From assembly GCF_039535785.1 (NCBI RefSeq), contig NZ_BAAAXV010000001.1:1550001-1614000 (forward strand): a stretch of DNA of 64,000 nt. The letters are read 5' to 3'. Below are positions 26,651 to 35,362 of this stretch, piece after piece. The stretch's first letter is position 1; every line of letters starts with the position of its first letter. This stretch comes from Nonomuraea helvata. GTDB taxonomy: Bacteria; Actinomycetota; Actinomycetes; Streptosporangiales; Streptosporangiaceae. A program made the translations under genes and the position numbers. The notes below the pieces were generated by a model. It saw only the letters and a program-made list of their open reading frames with translations. It made no database searches and was not told the DNA's origin.

Positions 26651-27154
26651 ATGCCCTCGACAATCGTCACGCTCAAGGTGAACGGCACCGAGCGGGAGCT
26701 CATCGCCCGGCCGTCGACGACGCTGCTGAGCGCACTGCGCGACACATTGGGCCTGATGGGGGCCAAGCGCGGCTGCGCGCAAGGGGGCTGCGGCAGCTGC
26801 ACGGTGCTGCTGGACGGCCGGCCCGTGGTCTCGTGCCTGATCCCCCTCGTGACGATCGACGGCTCCGCCGTGGAGACGATCGAGGGCCTGGCCGAGGGCG
26901 ACCGGCTCGGCGATGTACAGCAAGCGTTCGTCGACCTCTTCGCGACGCAATGCGGGTTCTGCACGCCAGGGATGATCATGTCCGCCACGGCCCTGCTCAA
27001 CCGGAAGCCGGATCCGACCCGCCAAGATGTCACCGAGGCGATCTGCGGGAACGTCTGCCGCTGCACGGGATACGAGCCGATCATCGCCGCCGTCCTCGCC
27101 GCCGCGCAACGCCGCCGCAGCGCCCCGCTCACGAACGCGGAGGCCGAGGTCTGA
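26651..27154 (+). CDS. molybdenum hydroxylase 2Fe-2S (small) subunit
   Basis: A 167-residue CoxS-type iron-sulphur subunit. The plant-type cluster ligands are in GCAQGGCGSCTVLLDG plus the Cys in VVSCLIP; the second cluster is in CGFCTPGMIM and CGNVCRCTGYEP. It carries electrons from the molybdenum site to the FAD subunit. The gene lies 11 bp behind the FAD subunit gene and its stop overlaps the next start (TGATG). Confidence 0.93.
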   Translation: MPSTIVTLKVNGTERELIARPSTTLLSALRDTLGLMGAKRGCAQGGCGSCTVLLDGRPVVSCLIPLVTIDGSAVETIEGLAEGDRLGDVQQAFVDLFATQCGFCTPGMIMSATALLNRKPDPTRQDVTEAICGNVCRCTGYEPIIAAVLAAAQRRRSAPLTNAEAEV

Positions 27155-28533
27155 TGGCGCGCCTCACCCCGATCGACACCGCGTACTTCAAGAGCGAGCG
27201 CGCGGGCGACTTCGCCGTCATCGGCTCCGCCGTCCCGCGCTCGGACGCCCGCGCTCACGTCACCGGCCGCACGGTCTTCTTCGAGGACATGGCGCCGCCG
27301 GAGATGACGCACGTCAAGATCCACCGGTCCACGCGGCACCACGCTCTCATCAACCGGGTCGACGTCTCCGGCGCCCTCGGAGTCCCGGGCGTGCTTCGGG
27401 TCATCACCCACCAGGACGTGCCGAACAACTGGTACACCGTGCTGCGCCTGATCGGCGTGGGACCTGACGACGAGCCGGTGCTGGCCGAGGATCGGGTCCT
27501 CTACCGCGGCGAGCCGATCGTCGCCGTCGTCGCCGAGACCGAGGACGCCGCCCGCGAGGGCGCGGCCCGGGTCACGGTCGACTACACCGACCTGCCCGCC
27601 GTCTTCGACGTCGAGGAGGCGCTGGCCGACGGCGCCCCGATCATCAAACAGGCGGGCGCCAACCACTTCGCGTACGAGGGACATCACTGCCGCCGGATCC
27701 GCTTCGGCGACGTCGAGCGAGGTTTCGCCGAGGCGGACCGCATCATCGAGGGCCACTACAGCTCCTCCCCCATCGAACACGCGCCGACCGAGCCGACCGG
27801 CTGCATCGTCGTCCCTCAGGGCGACGGCCGGCTGCGCATACACACCAACACCCAGGCCGCCTTCTTCACCCTCGACAACACCGCGCTCATTCTCGGCGTC
27901 CCGCCTACCAGCCTGCGCGTCGTCGGGGGCACCGTGGGAGGCGGCTTCGGCGGCAAGGTCGATGTCATCGTCGAGCCACTCGCGTGCATCGCCGCCATGC
28001 TCACCGGCCGGCCGGCCAAGTACGTCTACAGCCGCGCCGAGGAGATGCAGGTGTCGTCCCCCCGAGCGGCCGAGCGCATCTCCATCAAGGACGGCGTCAT
28101 GGACGACGGCCGGATCGTCGCCCGCAAGATCACGCTCTACGTGGACGCGGGCGCGTACTCCCGGCACAGCCCGTACGGCACCACCAAGGCGGCGGCGCAC
28201 ATGCCCGGCCCATACACGATCCCGAACGTCCATGTCGACGCGTACTGCGTCTACACCAACCGCACGCCGTCCAGCGCCATGCGCGGGTTCGGCGTCACGA
28301 TCGGCGACTTCGCGCTGGAGTCGCACATGGACCGCATCGCCCGGGAGCTGAACATGGACCCGCTGCGGCTCCGGCTCAAGAATGCCTACCGGGACGGCGA
28401 CATGAAAGCTCATCGCAAGATCGCGTCCGGCACGGCGTTGGTCGAGGTGATCCAGAGCGCCGCCGACCTGGTGGGGCACGACCTTCCGCCGGAGTACCGG
28501 GCGATGTCCTCGACCGAACGACCGGAGGGCTGA
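27154..28533 (+). CDS. molybdenum hydroxylase molybdopterin subunit, N-terminal part (split large subunit)
   Basis: A 459-residue protein covering the first half of a xanthine dehydrogenase/CoxL-type large subunit. It contains the hammerhead domain (HVTGRTVFFEDM) and the first molybdopterin-binding domain with GGTVGGGFGGKVDV and the SAMRGFGV loop. That loop is of the xanthine/aldehyde-oxidase type and not the CO dehydrogenase AYRCSFR type, so this is not a CO dehydrogenase. It ends with TGA at 28531; the second half follows in the same reading frame after 3 bp with its own ribosome site. See the findings for the split. Confidence 0.9.
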   Translation: MARLTPIDTAYFKSERAGDFAVIGSAVPRSDARAHVTGRTVFFEDMAPPEMTHVKIHRSTRHHALINRVDVSGALGVPGVLRVITHQDVPNNWYTVLRLIGVGPDDEPVLAEDRVLYRGEPIVAVVAETEDAAREGAARVTVDYTDLPAVFDVEEALADGAPIIKQAGANHFAYEGHHCRRIRFGDVERGFAEADRIIEGHYSSSPIEHAPTEPTGCIVVPQGDGRLRIHTNTQAAFFTLDNTALILGVPPTSLRVVGGTVGGGFGGKVDVIVEPLACIAAMLTGRPAKYVYSRAEEMQVSSPRAAERISIKDGVMDDGRIVARKITLYVDAGAYSRHSPYGTTKAAAHMPGPYTIPNVHVDAYCVYTNRTPSSAMRGFGVTIGDFALESHMDRIARELNMDPLRLRLKNAYRDGDMKAHRKIASGTALVEVIQSAADLVGHDLPPEYRAMSSTERPEG

Positions 28534-28536
28534 GCG

Positions 28537-29553
28537 ATGGCGTTACGGCACGGCCGCGGATACGCGGCGGTCAACTACCCGACCGGCATGAACCTCGGCG
28601 GCGACCCGTCGCAGGCACTCGTCCACGCCACCACGATGGGCGGATTCGTCGTCACGCTCTCCTCGGTGGATCTCGGCCAGGGGCTGCGGACGGTCATCGC
28701 CCAATGCGCGGCCGAGACACTCGGCATCCCGATCGAGAACATCATCGTCGACACCGCCGACACCGACACCGGCCCGCACTGCATGGGAACGTTCGCCAGC
28801 CGCGGCACCCACCGCGTCGGCAACGCCGTGATCATGGCGGCGCGCGAGGCCAGGGAGGTCATGCTCCAGGTCGCCGCCGACGAACTGGAGGTCGACGCGG
28901 AGGACCTGGAGACCGACGGCACGGGCTTCGTCCGCCTCAAGGGATCGACGGAAAAGAAGATCCACATCAGCGACGTCGCGCTCGCCGCGCACTTCCGGCA
29001 GGGCCGGACCATCTCCGGCCGGGGCATCTACCTCAAGGAGCCGAGCTCCCCGGTGCCGGAGACCGGCGAGATGGACCCGGACTCCTGCCAGGCGCACGCG
29101 TGCACGGTGGCCGAGGTCGCGGTCGACGACGAGACCGGCGTGATCGAGGTGCTGCGGCTCTTCAACACCTACGAGATCGGCCGGGCGCTCAACCCGGCCC
29201 TCGCGACGCAGCAGGTCGAGGGCGGCGCCTGGATGGGCCTGTCGCACGCGTTGTTCGAATCGACCGAACCGTACTATCCGCACTCGCGCGAGCACGGCCC
29301 GGTCGATTTCACGGAATACCTGATGCCCGGGCCGGCCGACATCCCGGCGCAGACCAGCCTGTTCCTCGAACGGCCCGCCGGCAACGGGCCGTTCGGGGCC
29401 AAGGGGATCGGCGAGATGACGGCGAACGCGCCGATCCCCGCGATCGCCAACGCCGTGTACGACGCGGTCGGCGTACGGCTGACGAGTATGCCCTTCACCC
29501 CGGAGAAGGTGCTGCGCGGACTCGACGAGTTGCGGGCCGGCCGTGCTGGTTGA
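28537..29553 (+). CDS. molybdenum hydroxylase molybdopterin subunit, C-terminal part (split large subunit)
   Basis: A 338-residue protein equal to the second molybdopterin-binding domain. The segment SSVDLGQGLRTVIAQCAAET binds the cofactor, and the catalytic Glu that activates the molybdenum-bound hydroxide lies in FGAKGIGEMTAN by family knowledge. GGAGG stands 8 bases before the ATG, so it is translated on its own. Large subunits broken at this place are known for nicotinate dehydrogenase of Eubacterium barkeri (NdhL/NdhM). Both halves look intact, so this seems a working two-chain subunit and not a pseudogene. Confidence 0.88.
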   Translation: MALRHGRGYAAVNYPTGMNLGGDPSQALVHATTMGGFVVTLSSVDLGQGLRTVIAQCAAETLGIPIENIIVDTADTDTGPHCMGTFASRGTHRVGNAVIMAAREAREVMLQVAADELEVDAEDLETDGTGFVRLKGSTEKKIHISDVALAAHFRQGRTISGRGIYLKEPSSPVPETGEMDPDSCQAHACTVAEVAVDDETGVIEVLRLFNTYEIGRALNPALATQQVEGGAWMGLSHALFESTEPYYPHSREHGPVDFTEYLMPGPADIPAQTSLFLERPAGNGPFGAKGIGEMTANAPIPAIANAVYDAVGVRLTSMPFTPEKVLRGLDELRAGRAG

Positions 29554-30400
29554 TCAGGACACGCTGGGCCGGCGACTGGGCGCGGAGGGCTACCTCGCCG
29601 ACGAGGGCCTGCTCACCGCCCTCCACCTGGCAGGCACGCTCGGGCTCCCGCTGCTGCTGGAGGGCGAGCCGGGGGTCGGCAAGACCGAGGTCGCGAACGC
29701 CCTGGCCCGGGTCCTCGGCCGCGAGCTGATCCGGCTGCAGTGCTACGAAGGGCTGGACGCCTCCCAGGCCCTGTACGAGTGGGACTACCCCAAACAGTTG
29801 CTGTCCCTGCGGGCCGCCGAGGTGGAGGGGCGCGGCATCGGCGACCTGTACCGCGAGGAGTTCCTGCTGCAGCGGCCGTTACTGCGGTCGCTGCGGGCGG
29901 CATCCGGCGCGGTGCTGCTGATCGATGAGATCGACCGGGCGGACAGCGAGTTCGAGGCCTTCCTTCTGGAGTTCCTCGGCGACTTCCAGATCACCATCCC
30001 GGAGATCGGCACCATCACGGCGGCGAGCGTCCCGTTCGTCGTCCTCACTTCGAACCGGACCCGCGAACTGCACGACGCGCTCAAGCGCCGGTGCCTCTAC
30101 CACTGGATCCCCTTTCCCGACGCCGAACGGGAGCGAGCGATCATCCGGGCGCAGGCGCCGGGCCTGGACGAGAGAAGCGCGGCCCGCCTCGTGGCCGCCG
30201 TGCATCGCATCCGCGGACTGGCTCTGCTGAAACGCCCCGGCATCGCCGAGTCGGTCTCCTGGGCCCGTGGCGTGCAGACGCTGACCCGCGAGGGTTCAAG
30301 TTGGCTGGAGGCGATGCGCCGGTCCGCGGGGCTGCTCGTCAAGCACGAGGAGGACCTCGCGCTCCTCGGCCGCCACACCGCGGAGGTGTTCGGTGACTGA
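29543..30400 (+). CDS. coxD: CoxD/MoxR-type AAA ATPase, molybdenum-site maturation
   Basis: A 285-residue AAA ATPase with Walker A GEPGVGKTEV (residues 41-50), Walker B VLLIDEIDRAD and sensor ALKRRCLYHW. In the CO dehydrogenase system of Oligotropha, CoxD works with CoxE and CoxF to insert sulphur and copper at the molybdenum site; homologues accompany many other molybdenum hydroxylases. The GTG start overlaps the end of the molybdopterin subunit gene by 11 bp and its stop overlaps the CoxE-type gene start, so the proteins are translated together. Confidence 0.88.
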   Translation: MLVDQDTLGRRLGAEGYLADEGLLTALHLAGTLGLPLLLEGEPGVGKTEVANALARVLGRELIRLQCYEGLDASQALYEWDYPKQLLSLRAAEVEGRGIGDLYREEFLLQRPLLRSLRAASGAVLLIDEIDRADSEFEAFLLEFLGDFQITIPEIGTITAASVPFVVLTSNRTRELHDALKRRCLYHWIPFPDAERERAIIRAQAPGLDERSAARLVAAVHRIRGLALLKRPGIAESVSWARGVQTLTREGSSWLEAMRRSAGLLVKHEEDLALLGRHTAEVFGD

Positions 30401-31508
30401 GCAGTCCCTCCTCGTACGCATCGGCGATCATGTGCACGGGTTCCTGCGGGACCTGCACGATCGCGGCCTGCCCGTACCGGTGCCCAAACAGCGGGTCTTC
30501 CTTCAGGCGATCGAGGCCGTCGGCCCGCGCGACGCCACACACCTCTACTGGATCGGGGTGGCCACGCTCACCACCTCCCACGAAGACCTGGAGGTGTACT
30601 CCCCCACGTTCGAGCACTGGTTCGGGGAGGCTACGGCACGGCGCGTCCCCGATGACGAGTTCCCCGATGACGAGGCCCCCGCGCCGCGCGGCAAGGGGGA
30701 CGAGGCTCCTCTCACGGCGGCATTGGGCGGGGAGGCGGGCCTGAAGGCCGGCTCCTCGGAGCGCGAGAGACGCCCGGTGTTCGGCCCGGCGAGCGAGGAC
30801 GACCGGGCAGTGCTCTCGCTGCTGCGGAAGGAACTACCCGGAGCGGTGCCGACGATCCGGTCGCGACGTCGGCGGCCTGCCCGGCGAGGTCCGTGGATCG
30901 ACGTCGCCAGGATCTGCCGTGAGTCCAGGCGCAGCCACGGGGAGATCGTGACGTTGCGCCGGCGCAACCGTCCGCGGCGGCAGCGCCGTGTGCTGCTGCT
31001 CATCGACGTGTCCGGGTCGATGAAGCAGCACAGCGCCCACTACCTCCGCTTCGCCCACGCCGTGGTCGGCCGGCTCGACCGCGTCGAGGTGTTCACCTTC
31101 GGAACCCGGCTGACCCGCGTCACCGAGCTACTGCGCGCACGGCACGTCGACGCGGCCGTCGGCTCGCTGAGCGCCGTCGTCCTGGACGCCGAGGGCGGGA
31201 CGCGGATCGGCGCTTCGCTCCAGGAGTTCCTCGCCAACGCCCGACATGTCACCGTGGCGCGCGGCGCCCTGGTGATCGTGCTCTCCGACGGCCTGGAACG
31301 CGGCGACTGCCGACCCATGCAGGCGGCCGTACGGCGGTTGTCGCTGCTGAGCCACCGGTTGCTGTGGTGGTCGCCGCTCGCTTGCGACCCGGCGTACCGG
31401 CCGCTCACCCGCGGCATGTCGGCCGTGCTCGGCAGCGTGGACGCGCTCGCGGGCGTGCGCGACCTGCGTACGGCGTACGAGCAGGTACAGACCTTGATCA
31501 GGGAGTGA
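30393..31508 (+). CDS. coxE: CoxE-type VWA-domain protein
   Basis: A 371-residue protein with a long N-terminal helical part, an Arg-rich stretch (about 150-200), and a C-terminal von Willebrand A domain whose metal site is DVSGSM (Asp205). Such proteins pair with the CoxD ATPase as a MoxR-VWA chaperone that matures the molybdenum enzyme. The gene overlaps coxD by 8 bp. No CoxF, CoxG or XdhC-like sulphuration gene is seen nearby, so other factors must be encoded elsewhere. Confidence 0.86.
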   Translation: MTEQSLLVRIGDHVHGFLRDLHDRGLPVPVPKQRVFLQAIEAVGPRDATHLYWIGVATLTTSHEDLEVYSPTFEHWFGEATARRVPDDEFPDDEAPAPRGKGDEAPLTAALGGEAGLKAGSSERERRPVFGPASEDDRAVLSLLRKELPGAVPTIRSRRRRPARRGPWIDVARICRESRRSHGEIVTLRRRNRPRRQRRVLLLIDVSGSMKQHSAHYLRFAHAVVGRLDRVEVFTFGTRLTRVTELLRARHVDAAVGSLSAVVLDAEGGTRIGASLQEFLANARHVTVARGALVIVLSDGLERGDCRPMQAAVRRLSLLSHRLLWWSPLACDPAYRPLTRGMSAVLGSVDALAGVRDLRTAYEQVQTLIRE

Positions 31509-31513
31509 TCGTC

Positions 31514-32422
31514 ATGCCGGAGGCGACCCGCTACTCGGGCGACATCGTCGACTCGCACCACCACATCTGGCGGGCCGGGGACCTGCCCTGGCTGTCCGGA
31601 CCGATGGTGCCGCGGATCTTCGGCCCGTACGAGCCGATCAGGCGGGACTACCTGATCGACGAGTACATCGCCGACGCCACGGCCTCAGGCATCAGCGAGT
31701 CGGTCTACGTTCAGACGAACTGGCCGCTCGACCGGGTTGTGGACGAGGTGCGCTGGCTTCACGAGGTTCATCAGGAGGCAGGCCGGCCGATGGCCGTCAT
31801 CGGATCGGCCGACATGTTCGACGAGAGCGCTCCGGACACCATGCGACGACAGGCCGCGCTCACGCCGCTGGTCCGGGGGATCCGTCAGCAACTGCACTGG
31901 CACGAGCGCCCGGAGTTCCGGTTCGCCACTGCGCCCGATCGTATGAAGGATCCGGTCTTCCGCAAGAACATCGGCGCGCTCGCCGACCACGGCTGGCTGT
32001 TCGAGCTGCAAGTCTTTCCCGAACAGATGCCGGATGCGGTCGAGCTGGCGGCGGCCTTCCCTGACGTCACCTTCGTCCTGGTGCACGCGGGCATGCTCAT
32101 CGGGCTCGAGTGCCTGGAGTCGTGGCGGGCCGGGATGGCCGCGCTGGCCGAGCGGCAGAACATCGTCGTCAAGCTCACCGGGCAGGGCACCTTCGTCCAC
32201 CGGGTGGATCCCGACCTCATCTCCTTCGTCGCAGACGAGGTGATCGGCTGGTTCGGTGCCGGCCGAGCCATGTTCGGCACCAACTTCCCGGTCGAGAAGA
32301 TCTGGACCACGATGCCGCACCTGGTCGACGCGTGGAAGAACGCACTGAATCATCTCCCACCCGCCGACCAACACGACATCTTCGCCGGCAACGCACGACG
32401 GGTGTACGGGCTGGAGGGCTGA
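31514..32422 (+). CDS. amidohydrolase-2 family TIM-barrel hydrolase (PF04909)
   Basis: A 302-residue metal-dependent hydrolase with the HxH pair near the start (DSHHHIWRAG), a mid-barrel His (FVLVHAGMLIG) and the catalytic Asp/Asn region (FGTNFPVEKI). The family includes L-fucono-lactonase and the lactonase LigI of lignin-derived pyrone breakdown. Placed directly behind the hydroxylase genes (5 bp after coxE), it may open a lactone or ring made from the hydroxylated substrate. GGGAG lies 8 bases before the chosen ATG; a GTG three codons earlier is possible. Confidence 0.85.
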   Translation: MPEATRYSGDIVDSHHHIWRAGDLPWLSGPMVPRIFGPYEPIRRDYLIDEYIADATASGISESVYVQTNWPLDRVVDEVRWLHEVHQEAGRPMAVIGSADMFDESAPDTMRRQAALTPLVRGIRQQLHWHERPEFRFATAPDRMKDPVFRKNIGALADHGWLFELQVFPEQMPDAVELAAAFPDVTFVLVHAGMLIGLECLESWRAGMAALAERQNIVVKLTGQGTFVHRVDPDLISFVADEVIGWFGAGRAMFGTNFPVEKIWTTMPHLVDAWKNALNHLPPADQHDIFAGNARRVYGLEG

Positions 32423-32527
32423 CCTGAAACTGCTGGGACTCGGGCCGCGGGGCTCGGAGGGCTTCGACCGGCAACGTCAGACGGTCCCGGTCGCCAACGG
32501 AATTGATGTCAAAAGGAGTATCTCGGC

Positions 32528-32809
32528 ATGGCACTTTTCGTCCTGACCTACGGCTACAACGACACCCCGCTGAGAGCGGAGTGCCGCGACGACCATCTCG
32601 CACACCTGAACAAGCTCTTTGAGCAGGGCAACCTCGTCGCGGCCGGCCCTTACACGGACCTGACGGCCGGCATGATCGTCCTACAGGCCGAGGACGAGAC
32701 CGCGGCGCAGGCGCTCGTCGACCAGGACCCGTACACACGACTACAGGTCACCAGGGATCGCCAGCTGCGCCAGTGGCGCGTGACGGTCGGCTCGCTCGGC
32801 TCTGGCTAG
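32528..32809 (+). CDS. YciI-like protein
   Basis: A 93-residue small protein of the YciI ferredoxin-like fold: LFVLTYGYNDTPLRAECRDD and HLAHLNKLFEQGNLVAAGPY hold the conserved His/Asp pair. Related domains act as chlorohydrolases or muconolactone-isomerase-like enzymes, so a role in isomerising or dehydrating a pathway intermediate is possible. It lies 105 bp behind the amidohydrolase with its own AAAAGGAG site, and is probably the last gene of the operon. Confidence 0.8.
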   Translation: MALFVLTYGYNDTPLRAECRDDHLAHLNKLFEQGNLVAAGPYTDLTAGMIVLQAEDETAAQALVDQDPYTRLQVTRDRQLRQWRVTVGSLGSG

Positions 32810-33055
32810 AGTTCACCCCATCTGCACCGCGGCCTTCCTGTCCAGGGGGATCGAGGAGATGTCCTGGCCGCCGAAGACCAGCTCTCCTATGCCGGGAAGG
32901 GCGTCGCTGGTGTCTCCTCTCGCGATCGTTCACCGGGAGGGTGGGCGGCGTGATGGGTCATTCGGAGGAGAAGGCGGTGTCGAAAGCCGCGGCCGGTGGG
33001 GTGATGGCGTTGAGCGAGCGGATGTAGGCGAGGGATTCCGGCGCGCCGTGCAGCG

Positions 33056-33457
33056 GTGGCCACCACCGGCCCGGAGCGCGAGGACCTCGGCCGCGCGGAA
33101 TGCCTGCGCCTGATCGGGCAGCGCGGCTCGGGCCGGATCACCTTCGACGACACGCTGCTCCCCGTCGGCTACGCGGTGCGCCCCCACACGGTGACCCTGC
33201 GGTCACTGCACACCGACCACGCCGTCCACTCCGACAACACCGACCACGGCGACCTCGCCGACAGGACGTCCTTCGCCTCAGGGGCGGCCGTCGTCCTCCA
33301 GGTGCACCAACATCGACCCGCACCGGCTGCACGGCTGGAACGTCCCCATCCAGGGCCCGCCCGCCCGCTGCACGCGGACGGGCTGCCCGGGCTCCGCCTC
33401 GAACTCGTGCCGCACCAGGTCACCGGACACCTGGTCTACGAGCCATCCCTGTTCTGA
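33056..33457 (+). pseudogene. pyridoxamine-phosphate-oxidase-like flavoprotein, frameshifted relic
   Basis: The start (GRAECLRLIGQRGSGRITF) and end (ELVPHQVTGHLVYEP) match the small PPOX-like split-barrel proteins common in actinobacteria, but the middle (NIDPHRLHGWNVPIQG) is in a different frame. At least two frameshifts are needed to join the parts. The preceding ~245 bp (32810-33055) hold only a minus-strand C-terminal scrap (LAYIRSLNAITPPAAAF) I cannot assign. Confidence 0.5.
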
Positions 33458-33461
33458 GGCC

Positions 33462-34343
33462 CTATCTCAGGCCGCCGACGGACAGGCCGCCGCGCCAGTG
33501 TCGCTGAAGCGTGAAGAAGGCGATGACGAGCGGGATGACCGACACGAGCGCGCCCAGGATGATGAGGCTCCAGAGGGACGTGCTGCCCGCGTTGTTGGCC
33601 GAGGCGATGCCCTGCCACATGCCGAGCCCGACGGTGACGGGGAAGAGGCGGTTGTCGGAGAGCATGGCGAGGGGCAGGAAGTAGTTGTTCCAGGAGGCCA
33701 CGGCGGACAGGAGCAGCACCGTGACCACCGCCGGCCGCATCAGCGGAAAGGCGACCTGGACGAACGTCCGGATCTCCCCCGCCCCGTCGGCCCGCGCCGC
33801 GTCCAGGATCTCGTCGGGGACCGCGTCACGCGCATATACGTGCATCAGATAAACGCCGAACGGGTTGAGCAGTGAGGGCAGGATCACCGCCCAGATCGTG
33901 TTGGTCAACCCCAGTTGCGAGAACATCATGAAGGTAGGAATCACCAAGGCCGTCGCGGGCACCATCAACGCGCCGAGCACGAGGGCGAAGGAGAAACGCC
34001 TGGCGGCGAAGCGGTATTTGGCGAATCCGTAGCCGGCCATGACGGACAGAACCGTGGCCCCGACCCCGCCCGCGATCGCGTACAGGGTGGAGTTGAGGAT
34101 CCACCTGCCGTAGATGCCATTGTCGTAGGTGAACAACTGCCGCAGGTTGCCGAGATAGTCGATGTGGCCGGCGAACCACAGGGTGTTGCCGCCCCCGAAC
34201 AGTCCGGGGGCGTCCTTGGAGCTGTTAACGATGACCCACCAGAACGGCACCAGGAAATAGACGACCAGAAAGCCGAGGAGCACCTGCAGCGGGAGGTGGC
34301 GTGACGGCCGGCGGCGGGCGCCGGCCAGGGAGCGGTCACTCAT
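33462..34343 (-). CDS. sugar ABC importer permease, MalG type (LacI regulon)
   Basis: A 293-residue permease with six predicted helices and the EAA loop ILDAARADGAGEIRTFVQVA. The start ATG overlaps the upstream permease stop (TGATG). No ATPase gene is present in this operon, as is usual for actinobacterial oligosaccharide importers that share one MsiK-type ATPase. It would import sugars released by the secreted glycosidases in this window, judged from the shared operator. Confidence 0.92.
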   Translation of the reverse strand: MSDRSLAGARRRPSRHLPLQVLLGFLVVYFLVPFWWVIVNSSKDAPGLFGGGNTLWFAGHIDYLGNLRQLFTYDNGIYGRWILNSTLYAIAGGVGATVLSVMAGYGFAKYRFAARRFSFALVLGALMVPATALVIPTFMMFSQLGLTNTIWAVILPSLLNPFGVYLMHVYARDAVPDEILDAARADGAGEIRTFVQVAFPLMRPAVVTVLLLSAVASWNNYFLPLAMLSDNRLFPVTVGLGMWQGIASANNAGSTSLWSLIILGALVSVIPLVIAFFTLQRHWRGGLSVGGLR

Positions 34344-35284
34344 CACAGAAAGCTCCTCCGCTTGCGAGTGAAGAACAGGAAGGCGTAGACGCCGACGAAC
34401 ACGATCCCGCCGAGAGCGAAGGAGATCGCCGATCCGTAGTTGAAGTTCGCGAGTGCGAACGCCTGCTGGTACGCGTACATGTTGGGGGTGAAGTCAGGAC
34501 CGATCGTGCCGGCCGCGAGGGAGCGCAGGATTTGCGGTTCGTTGAAGAACTGCAAGGTGCCGATGAGCGAGAAGACCAGGATCAGGACCAGCGCGGGGGT
34601 GATCAGCGGGATCTTGATCCGCAGCGCGATCTGCCACTTGCCGGCGCCGTCCATGCGGGCGGCCTCGTAGAGCGCCGGGTCGATGCCCTGGAGCGCCGCG
34701 TACAGGATGATCATGTAGTAGCCGGCCCACTGCCAGGTGACGACGTTGACCAGGCCGTAGAAGATCAGGTTGGTGCTCAGGAAATCAGGCGGCGTGGCGC
34801 CGAACCAGTCGAAGACGTCGGCGAGCGGCCCGAAGCTCTTGCTGTACAGGAATCCCCACATGACCGCCCCGATGACTGTAGGAATCGCGTAGGGAAGGAA
34901 GATCATGAGGCGCGCGAAGCGGGTGAACAGGGAGGTCACGGCGTCCAGGATCAACGCCATCGCGAGCGCGACGATGATCTGCAGCGGGATGGACACCAGC
35001 GAGAAGCGGATGACGAACCACGACCCCGAGAGGAAGCTGGGGTCGGTGAACGCCTTCACGTAGTTGTCGAGAAAGACGAAGCTGGTGCCGCCGATCAGCT
35101 TCTTCTGGAAGAGACTCAGATACAGCGCGTACCCGAGCGGCGCGATGAGCAACGCCAGGAAGACGATCCCGAATGGCCCGACGAAGAGCCACCCCATCAG
35201 ATGCTCACGGAGGCGCACCTTACCGCGGATCTTGTGCGTCTTCTCTTGGGTGCTGGACACACCCTCTTCTAGCAGGAGGGACAT
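34343..35284 (-). CDS. sugar ABC importer permease, MalF type (LacI regulon)
   Basis: A 313-residue permease with six helices and the EAA loop LYEAARMDGAGKWQIALRI. The N-terminal ~30 residues are cytoplasmic and basic. It lies 78 bp downstream of the binding-protein gene and overlaps the MalG-type gene. Works with the MalG-type partner as the membrane channel. Confidence 0.92.
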   Translation of the reverse strand: MSLLLEEGVSSTQEKTHKIRGKVRLREHLMGWLFVGPFGIVFLALLIAPLGYALYLSLFQKKLIGGTSFVFLDNYVKAFTDPSFLSGSWFVIRFSLVSIPLQIIVALAMALILDAVTSLFTRFARLMIFLPYAIPTVIGAVMWGFLYSKSFGPLADVFDWFGATPPDFLSTNLIFYGLVNVVTWQWAGYYMIILYAALQGIDPALYEAARMDGAGKWQIALRIKIPLITPALVLILVFSLIGTLQFFNEPQILRSLAAGTIGPDFTPNMYAYQQAFALANFNYGSAISFALGGIVFVGVYAFLFFTRKRRSFL

Positions 35285-35362
35285 CTTGGGCTCCGGGAAG
35301 TCGATGCGGGGAAGCAGCGGGCGGGCCGGCCGGCCTCAGACGGCGCGGCCCCACCCCGCTCG

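Noticed and set aside
28531..28537. In-frame TGA in the molybdopterin subunit as a selenocysteine codon or pseudogene mark
   Set aside because: The second half has its own ribosome site and ATG 3 bp later, both halves keep their motifs, and no Cys is expected at that point in relatives, so a split gene is simpler.
27154..29553. Aerobic CO dehydrogenase (CoxL)
   Set aside because: CoxD and CoxE homologues suggest it, but the active-site loop is SAMRGFGV, which is the xanthine/aldehyde-oxidase type; the AYRCSFR or AYRGAGR loops of CO dehydrogenase are absent.
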